From positions 1 through 8,736 of the forward strand of contig JAHIEH010000002.1 of assembly GCA_018901675.1 (NCBI GenBank): 8,736 nt of DNA. The letters run 5' to 3'. Origin of the DNA: Nanobdellota archaeon (GTDB lineage Archaea; Nanobdellota; Nanobdellia; Pacearchaeales; GW2011-AR1). Of this stretch, positions 4,849 to 8,736 are shown in pieces. Position 1 is the first letter of the stretch. Each line of letters begins with the position of its first letter. Made by a program: the position numbers and the translations under genes. Below the pieces are notes generated by a model that made no database searches, was not told the origin of the DNA, and saw only the letters and a program-made list of their open reading frames with translations.

Positions 4849-5103
4849 CTATGAAATAAAATCTATTGTAATTAATTTGACTTTTGATTTATTCAATGGT
4901 TCAACAATTTCCTTTTTGAATACTCTTTTTTCCATAAGGAAATTATTTAATTCCTTAACCATCTTTTTCCAGTTTCCTTCTTTTTGATATGTTTTCCAAA
5001 TTTTTCTTAACTCTTGCACTCTCTTTTTAGTTTTAGGTACAGAAATTAACCTATTTTTGACATATGGTAGTTTCTCTGCTTTTTTATTAAATTGTCCGCA
5101 ATT
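4849..5103 (-). pseudogene. 84-codon open frame without an ATG start; gene remnant or non-ATG gene
   Basis: Immediately after the stop of the second retropepsin gene, and in the same frame, the minus strand stays open for 84 codons to TAG (4851-4849). The product looks protein-like rather than random: two Trp, an amphipathic Lys/Glu-rich middle (KRVQELRKIWKTYQKEG, residues 27-43) and a closing IVEPLNKSKVKLITIDFIS. The first Met codon is residue 48. A GTG at 5019-5017 (residue 29) is the best alternative start, with no clear Shine-Dalgarno. It may be the 3' part of a decayed gene, a non-ATG gene, or a readthrough tail. I do not recognise it. Its place inside the possible insertion makes a recombinase remnant worth testing. 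Confidence 0.35.
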
Positions 5104-5538
5104 TTACAAAATAGAAAGTGTAAATTGGTTTTTATTCCCAATATAAATTAGTATAGAATCTTTTAAAACATCTCTTCCGATTAAACTGGAAATATTTTGT
5201 CCATCCAATGATGCTGCGATGAATGGTCCCTCATAAATTAAATTATGGCTTGGGATAACCATTCTCATATAATACTGAAAGCAGTTACATCCTTTTGTAG
5301 AAGGAGTAGACATATTAACTTCTCCAACTGGCTGAAGATTAAGTTTTTTTGGGATATCCTCTTGTATTACACAAGATGTAGCACCAGTGTCTATTAATGC
5401 TTTAACTGTTACTGGTTCTGGAAGAGGATTATTTTCTTTTTTGTATTTCTTTTCTAACTCTGAAGATATTAAAAATTGAACTTCAAGAACTGGACCATCT
5501 GCTTCAAGGTTTGGGTTATTTATAGTTACAGAGGGCAT
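5104..5538 (-). CDS. Retropepsin-like aspartic protease (module 2)
   Basis: A 144-residue single-domain clan AA aspartic protease. The catalytic motif is LIDTGAT (residues 48-54, catalytic D50), followed by an expected flap (about 70-90, STPSTKGCNC inside) and a SLIGRD motif (118-123) supplying the hydrophobic-hydrophobic-Gly element. It must dimerise to be active. Unlike module 1 it has an inserted Cys pair (CNC, 84-86). No export signal is present. The start overlaps the 3' end of the partner gene by 13 bases, so translation is coupled. It lies inside a segment bounded by inverted and direct repeats. The substrate is unknown; processing of its partner protein is a reasonable guess only. Confidence 0.85.
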   Translation of the reverse strand: MPSVTINNPNLEADGPVLEVQFLISSELEKKYKKENNPLPEPVTVKALIDTGATSCVIQEDIPKKLNLQPVGEVNMSTPSTKGCNCFQYYMRMVIPSHNLIYEGPFIAASLDGQNISSLIGRDVLKDSILIYIGNKNQFTLSIL

Positions 5539-5789
5539 TTTACCAACCTAATTAGATTAGAAGTAAAATTCTGTATCTCATCTATTTCAGATATTTTTTT
5601 AACTAAAAAGGGTTCATTTCCAAACTTATCTATCCCTATTTTTATTGCATCATTTCTTGTATCATATACTCCGATTACTTTGTCTTCTTTTATTAAAACA
5701 AACTTCCCAGAGCTATCTCTAAGAAGAACCTCTTTATTTTCATTATAAGTCTTTATTTCCTTAGAAAGCAGATTTTCTTTATCTTTCAT
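5526..5789 (-). CDS. DUF5678-like small partner of retropepsin (module 2)
   Basis: An 87-residue protein. The core, GKFVLIKEDKVIGVYDTRND (residues 28-47), lines up without gaps against GEWIAVVDNKVIAHSKSFKE of the module 1 partner: the Gly, aromatic residue, hydrophobic strand and KVI match. A helix (AIKIGIDKFG) and a terminal FLVKKI segment follow. The extra N-terminal 25 residues are charged helix. The gene precedes and overlaps the protease gene by 13 bases. A minus-strand TATA box (TTTATAAA, 5818 to 5811) is about 25 bases before ATG, so the mRNA is probably leaderless. Function unknown; the conserved neighbourhood argues that it works with the protease. Confidence 0.78.
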   Translation of the reverse strand: MKDKENLLSKEIKTYNENKEVLLRDSSGKFVLIKEDKVIGVYDTRNDAIKIGIDKFGNEPFLVKKISEIDEIQNFTSNLIRLVKCPL

Positions 5790-5810
5790 GATATTGTAAT
5801 ATTATTAATA

Positions 5811-5818
5811 TTTATAAA
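5811..5818 (-). promoter_or_regulatory. TATA box for protease module 2
   Basis: TTTATAAA on the minus strand lies about 25 bases before the ATG at 5789, preceded by CAATAAG. No Shine-Dalgarno precedes the ATG. An inverted repeat, GAGAGTT/AACTCTC (5825-5831 with 5875-5881), sits directly upstream and could be an operator. Confidence 0.5.
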
Positions 5819-5920
5819 CTTATTGAGAGTTTAAAAAGACTTAGCAAAGAGATATTGTTAATTCTTTGAGACTTAACTCTCTCAATTCACTCAAAGTAGA
5901 TACATTTATTTATTCAAACA

Positions 5921-5948
5921 GTTCTCGGACATTACTTACTTTTCGGAC
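5921..5948 (-). repeat. CCGAA repeat pair, right
   Basis: On the minus strand, GTCCGAAAAGTAA (5948 to 5936) and GTCCGAGAAC (5930 to 5921) are 18 bases apart. The first is a 13-bp exact inverted copy of 4784-4796. They lie about 100-140 bases upstream of the module 2 start, near the proposed right end of the insertion. Confidence 0.55.
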
Positions 5949-5965
5949 TGTGTTCTAAAGATAAA

Positions 5966-6261
5966 CAACAATAGATTTCAACATTAACTTTAACCCGCAT
6001 ACTCTTAGCTTAATCTATTTTATGCTATTGACCCGTCTTGCTAATCAATCTCTCTGGATTGTCAATCTCGTTGAGATTGTATGTCATCAAAAATATACTA
6101 TCTCTACATAACTAGAGGTAGAGCAAATGTTAAGTTGTAATTAAGCTGTAGAATGGACTTTACACTAAATCAAAAACTTCTTTCATTGATTTGGAGTAAC
6201 TACAAAAAGTATATTATCCGACGACAAAATGCTTTTAAAGAAATTACCCTCTGAAAGTAGT
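5966..6261. other. Long non-coding stretch with several inverted repeats
   Basis: No convincing reading frame is present on either strand. Inverted repeats include CAATC/GATTG (6046-6050 with 6057-6061), CAATCTC-GTT-GAGATTG (6063-6079), CTCTAC/GTAGAG (6102-6107 with 6118-6123) and CTAAATCAA/TTGATTTGG (6165-6173 with 6186-6194, one wobble). The density is higher than in other gaps of the window and suggests a structured RNA or regulatory region. A TATA-like AGTATATTA is at 6209-6217. No known riboswitch or RNA family was recognised. Confidence 0.4.
6233..6239 (+). promoter_or_regulatory. TATA box for the secreted-protein gene
   Basis: TTTTAAA at 6233-6239 should place the transcription start at about 6262, where an ATG lies exactly (leader ORF). 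A second candidate, AGTATATTA at 6209-6217, would start the mRNA at about 6239. Either gives a leader of 100-125 bases before the secreted-protein ATG. Confidence 0.4.
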
Positions 6262-6357
6262 ATGGTGATAAAAAGAGAATATCAAAAACATACAATTTCT
6301 CAAATGATGGTTATACGAACTATAACATGTTATAGAATTGAAAGGAGGTTAAAATAA
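6262..6357 (+). CDS. Possible 31-codon leader ORF before the secreted protein
   Basis: ATG at 6262 opens 31 codons (beginning MVIKREYQKH and ending ERRLK) and stops at TAA 6355-6357, seven bases before the ATG at 6365. The Shine-Dalgarno of the large gene lies inside its last codons. The expected transcription start from TATA 6233-6239 coincides with this ATG, so a leaderless leader peptide coupled to the large gene is possible. The peptide is basic with no known similarity. It may be chance; nothing but position supports translation. Confidence 0.3.
   Translation: MVIKREYQKHTISQMMVIRTITCYRIERRLK
6320..6335. promoter_or_regulatory. 16-bp perfect palindrome, operator candidate
   Basis: CTATAACATGTTATAG reads the same on both strands. 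It is eight bases before the GGAGGT ribosome-binding site of the secreted-protein gene, inside its leader. It could bind a dimeric repressor as DNA, or fold as a short RNA hairpin affecting access to the ribosome-binding site. Confidence 0.45.
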
Positions 6358-6364
6358 AAAGAAA

Positions 6365-7519
6365 ATGAAAAAACAAAAACTATTGTCAATTATGGCAATG
6401 GCTTTGCTAGTGATGTCAATAATGCCTATGGTATTAGCTGTAAGTGCTACTGCAGGAGTAACTCCAAACATTGTAACAGAAGATTTTGCTCCAAGAGTTT
6501 GGATGTGCGATAACAGAGTTGTTGTTGATGATGCTGTAGAATGGGGTAGAGTTTCTAAAGATGAACAAGAAATGATGGAAAGAGCAAACAACTATGCTTT
6601 TGAGGGTGAACAAATTCAGTGGAAAGTTCTTGTAATGGACAAAAATGGTGTTGAGAAAATAGAGGATGTTTTCGCAACTATTGGAAGCTCACAAGGAGCA
6701 GGAAATGACATTGAAGTAAACTGTCAAGAAATTGGTCTTTCCCAGATATTACCATCATGTAATGCAAGAATTGATGAGGAATATATTATTAATACTGGGT
6801 TTGATAATGATATGATGCAGTACTATGAATGTACATTGACTGTTGAAACTTCTGAAAGCATGTATGGCGAATACTGGGTAACTGTTGAAGCAACAGACCT
6901 TGATGGCTTATCTGGAACAATGGATGAGAATGAATACTGGTTCTTCAACCCTGAAATTGAGTTATCAGTTGAAGGGGATATGGACTTTACAGATGTAAGG
7001 CCAGGAACAGATTCTTATTCAAGTACGATGCTTGTTGGAAATGATGCTGACCCATCATCAGGAGTTATGCTTGATATGTTTATATCAGGAACAGACTTCT
7101 ATGATTCATCATCAAGTGGAGCTATGTGCCCTGATACAAACCAACTTGCATTGAGTAGTTTCAGATACTATGCAACAAATGGTGCTTACTCAACTCAAGA
7201 TGACCTAGCTCAAGAGACAAATAAGGTTCTTGAAGGAGTATACGATGTTTCTACATTAAGAAACAAGGATGTTGAAGGATATGTAAATATCCAGATTGGA
7301 GATCACTTTGATAGAAGCATGTATTATGAGGCAGAAATTATTCAAGCGGGATTTGAACCAGAACCACCAATTGGTCCTAATGGTCCAATAGGGTATTATA
7401 GAGGGAACATATTGAGTCCTGGAAGTGAAATGGCATTAACATTCAAGTTAAGCCTACCAGAGCCATGCAACGGTGACTTCGACACAGGAAGTATTTACTT
7501 CTACGGCGAAGCTATCTAA
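6365..7519 (+). CDS. Large secreted surface-type protein
   Basis: A 384-residue protein. Residues 1-25 form a clear signal peptide (MKKQK, then a hydrophobic Met/Leu-rich core and MVLA), with cleavage likely after A25 or A29. The mature part is acidic, rich in Asp, Ser, Tyr and Gly, and predicted to be mostly beta strand. Six Cys (48, 120, 132, 156, 255, 368) suggest disulfides. A Pro-rich loop, EPEPPIGPNGPIG, is at 331-343. There is no C-terminal anchor, so it is secreted or held by interaction. From memory, similar proteins with the phrases NYAFEGEQIQW and PEPCNGDF recur in Woesearchaeota/Pacearchaeota; no function is established. GGAGGT (6344-6349) is the ribosome-binding site but stands 15 bases from ATG, longer than usual. 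Strong translation and a following T-rich terminator suggest high expression. Confidence 0.88.
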   Translation: MKKQKLLSIMAMALLVMSIMPMVLAVSATAGVTPNIVTEDFAPRVWMCDNRVVVDDAVEWGRVSKDEQEMMERANNYAFEGEQIQWKVLVMDKNGVEKIEDVFATIGSSQGAGNDIEVNCQEIGLSQILPSCNARIDEEYIINTGFDNDMMQYYECTLTVETSESMYGEYWVTVEATDLDGLSGTMDENEYWFFNPEIELSVEGDMDFTDVRPGTDSYSSTMLVGNDADPSSGVMLDMFISGTDFYDSSSSGAMCPDTNQLALSSFRYYATNGAYSTQDDLAQETNKVLEGVYDVSTLRNKDVEGYVNIQIGDHFDRSMYYEAEIIQAGFEPEPPIGPNGPIGYYRGNILSPGSEMALTFKLSLPEPCNGDFDTGSIYFYGEAI

Positions 7520-7525
7520 AACTAA

Positions 7526-7566
7526 TTAATTTATTTTTTATTTTATTTTTTCAATTTTTTTATTTC
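7526..7566 (+). terminator. T-rich archaeal terminator
   Basis: Starting six bases after the stop codon, the plus strand carries several T-runs (TTTTTT at 7534-7539, TTTT at 7541-7544, TTTTTT at 7546-7551 and TTTTTTT at 7555-7561) with few other bases and no GC-rich hairpin. Oligo-T termination of this kind is typical of archaeal RNA polymerase. A weak CCCT/AGGG hairpin follows at 7566-7578. Confidence 0.6.
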
Positions 7567-7576
7567 CCTAAAAAAG

Positions 7577-7590
7577 GGAGGAGAGGTGAT
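7577..7590 (+). promoter_or_regulatory. Double Shine-Dalgarno region
   Basis: GGAGG (7577-7581) and AGGTGAT (7584-7590) are both strong matches to the 16S 3' end. GGAGG is seven bases before an ATG at 7589. The start of the large secreted protein is at 7620, about 30 bases further on, too far for a simple ribosome-binding site. Confidence 0.6.
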
Positions 7591-7714
7591 GATTATAGTT
7601 AAAACAGCAAAAAATAAAAATGGAAACAAGAAAAGCAATAATAGGATTGGTATTATTTTCGTTGATAATTATAAGTGTGAGCTTTGCGAGTGCAGAGTTC
7701 TGGGCTTGTTTTGA
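7589..7714 (+). CDS. Possible 41-codon leader ORF overlapping the next gene
   Basis: ATG at 7589 has an ideally placed GGAGG seven bases upstream. It opens 41 codons (beginning MIIVKTAKNK), ending at TGA 7712-7714 in a different frame from the large gene that starts at 7620. The downstream part merely reads the signal-peptide region out of frame, so it is unlikely to be a folded protein. It may be a regulatory leader, or the large protein may really begin here through a frameshift or a sequence error in the A-rich run at 7609-7620. The alternative is that the strong site simply serves 7620 in an unusual way. Confidence 0.25.
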   Translation: MIIVKTAKNKNGNKKSNNRIGIIFVDNYKCELCECRVLGLF

Positions 7715-8736
7715 TTATGGTCAGAAAATAGATTGGTGTGGTGTGAAACCAGATACAACTTGTGATAATAAAAATGGATGCGAGAAGTGCATGTCTGACA
7801 GCTCTCATGATGGGTGCTATAATGTTGGAAATTATAATATGTGTAATCAAATAGATCAAACTTGCACTGTTTTTAATGGAAGCACTGAACTTGACACGAA
7901 GTCCCCCGGACTGATTATTAATTCCCCTGTTCAGAATGAAGTTTATGATACAAGGTCAATTCTTCTTGATATAGAAGTAGATGAAGAATCTGACATTTAT
8001 TATTATGACAATATAAATGGCAGAGGAAGATGGACAAATGTATGCAAAAACTGCTATGGTTATGACAACAAAAGGTCTTTTGCAGAAGGGATTAATAATA
8101 TAACTTTTAAGGCAGTTGATGTTTTGGGAAATGAGAACACAACAATAAGAATATTCACTGTTGATTCCAAAAAGCCAAAGATAAAAAAGACAGAGCCAAA
8201 AAAAGGATTTGCAGATGGGAATTTTGAAATTCAGTTCCAAGAAGCAAACCCTAAATCTTTAGTGTTACATTATGGAAATATTATTGCTGGTTATGGAAGT
8301 GTAGAATTAAATTTAGAGGAGTGCACTCCATATAATCCTGGCTCTGCAAGCAATGATAAGTTTACATGCAATACTTATGTTGACTTAAAAGTTTATGACG
8401 GGCAGGAAATAGATTATTGGGCTGTTCTTACAGATATTGCAGATGTTTCTGTTGAATCTAAGCATCTTAAATTAGATGTTGATACAACTGCTCCTGTTCT
8501 GAATAATAATAATTCTTTTTATGCGCAAGGAACAGGGAAAAACAGTAAGTACATATATTTTACTTTTAATGTTACCGAGGAAAATTTTGACTCAATTGAG
8601 TATTATGACTACAATGACAGAAACCCAAGATGGAGAAGCTTGTGCACAAGATTGAAAGACGGCATTTGCGAGAAAAAAGTTTCCTTCAGCAAAGGAAATC
8701 ATGCTGTTGATATTCAAATAATGGATGAAGCAGGTA
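7620..8736 (+). CDS. Secreted Cys-rich Ig-like repeat protein, truncated by the window edge
   Basis: At least 372 residues with no stop before the edge. Residues 1-25 are a signal peptide (METRKA, hydrophobic core, FASA; cleavage likely after A25). Residues 30-82 hold eight Cys (30, 40, 48, 54, 57, 66, 75, 82), a small disulfide-rich module. From about 96, Ig-like beta-sandwich units follow. Unit 1 has YYD 128-130, W138, C142 and SF 153-154, then D167 to G170. Unit 2 repeats YYD at 328-330, W338, C342 and SF at 355-356. A linker with TTAP (289-292) precedes unit 2. The likely role is in the cell envelope, for adhesion or surface binding. In-frame TAG at 7596-7598 rules out longer N-termini except through frameshift. 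It may be cotranscribed with the upstream gene if the T-tract is leaky. Confidence 0.85.
   Translation, partial: METRKAIIGLVLFSLIIISVSFASAEFWACFDYGQKIDWCGVKPDTTCDNKNGCEKCMSDSSHDGCYNVGNYNMCNQIDQTCTVFNGSTELDTKSPGLIINSPVQNEVYDTRSILLDIEVDEESDIYYYDNINGRGRWTNVCKNCYGYDNKRSFAEGINNITFKAVDVLGNENTTIRIFTVDSKKPKIKKTEPKKGFADGNFEIQFQEANPKSLVLHYGNIIAGYGSVELNLEECTPYNPGSASNDKFTCNTYVDLKVYDGQEIDYWAVLTDIADVSVESKHLKLDVDTTAPVLNNNNSFYAQGTGKNSKYIYFTFNVTEENFDSIEYYDYNDRNPRWRSLCTRLKDGICEKKVSFSKGNHAVDIQIMDEAG

Larger units (their letters stand above)
4718..5965. mobile_element. Possible 1.2-kb insertion carrying protease module 2
   Basis: CTAAAGATAAA occurs as an exact 11-bp direct repeat at 4718-4728 and 5955-5965. Immediately inside are imperfect inverted ends. 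The left reads inward AACACAATCCGAATAAT (4728-4744, sharing one base with the direct repeat) and the right reads inward AACACAGTCCGAAAAGT (5954 to 5938), 14 of 17 identical. Direct repeats flanking inverted ends is the signature of an insertion with target duplication. The interior holds the second retropepsin/partner pair and an 84-codon open frame, but no recognisable transposase. It would be a non-autonomous or decayed element. The alternative is two promoter regions sharing regulator sites. The short repeats could arise partly by chance in AT-rich DNA. Confidence 0.4.

Noticed and set aside
5476..5748. Plus-strand 90-codon frame
   Set aside because: Antisense to module 2, whose two genes have coherent motifs and coupling.
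4718..5965. Casposon or known IS family
   Set aside because: No Cas1, transposase or resolvase domain can be seen, and the end sequence matches no family I recognise.
4810..5994. GTTAAAGTT / AACTTTAAC as a further inverted end of the insertion
   Set aside because: Nine AT-rich bases, and the right copy lies outside the 5955-5965 direct repeat; consistent with chance.
6349..6591. Minus-strand 80-codon frame
   Set aside because: Antisense to the signal-peptide region of the secreted protein; Ser/Thr/Ile-rich shadow with no start signal.
7653..8240. Two minus-strand frames of 68 and 94 codons
   Set aside because: Both lie opposite the long open frame from 7620, which has a signal peptide and internal repeats.

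Overview
The window is AT-rich and looks archaeal. It has a tRNA-Leu interrupted at position 37/38 by a short intron with a bulge-helix-bulge type junction, and a U73 tRNA-Thr. TATA-type boxes sit about 25 bases before many start codons, as expected for leaderless mRNAs. The protein mix (very small winged-helix and ribbon-helix-helix regulators, a UBA-like N-terminal domain, large secreted Cys-containing proteins) resembles DPANN archaea, most likely the Woesearchaeota/Pacearchaeota side. That placement is from memory of family composition, not from a search.

Layout. Positions 1-1740 hold RNA genes and a selfish gene: a possible minus-strand gene start at the left edge, a hairpin that duplicates the 5' end of the following tRNA-Thr(CGU), a 71-residue helical protein, a two-motif LAGLIDADG endonuclease, the intron-containing tRNA-Leu(UAA), and a run of four hairpins that may be a small RNA. 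Positions 1740-3633 hold an exported staphylococcal-nuclease-like protein with a lamin-tail domain, then a winged-helix protein, a divergent HTH regulator and a UBA-like/ribbon-helix-helix protein. Positions 3671-5789, all on the minus strand, hold two parallel two-gene modules. In each, a small partner of DUF5678 type is followed at once by a retropepsin-like aspartic protease. A small membrane protein lies between the modules.

The second protease module is bounded by inverted repeats (related to AACACARTCCGAAWART) and by an exact 11-bp direct repeat at 4718 and 5955. The segment therefore resembles a small insertion of about 1.2 kb. It also carries an 84-codon open frame with no ATG near its 5' end. 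Several more CCGAA-type repeats lie at its ends.

Positions 5966-6364 are a long intergenic leader rich in inverted repeats. It includes a 16-bp perfect palindrome and a possible 31-codon leader ORF. It precedes a 384-residue secreted protein with a strong Shine-Dalgarno sequence. A T-rich terminator and a second strong Shine-Dalgarno region follow. Last is a second secreted protein, Cys-rich and Ig-like, which runs off the right edge; its two Ig-like units are spaced exactly 200 residues apart.

The best candidate for an undescribed system is the repeated partner-plus-retropepsin module, one copy of which may be mobile. The second is the tRNA-Thr region, where one antisense segment can pair either with a decoy copy of the tRNA 5' end or with the tRNA itself.
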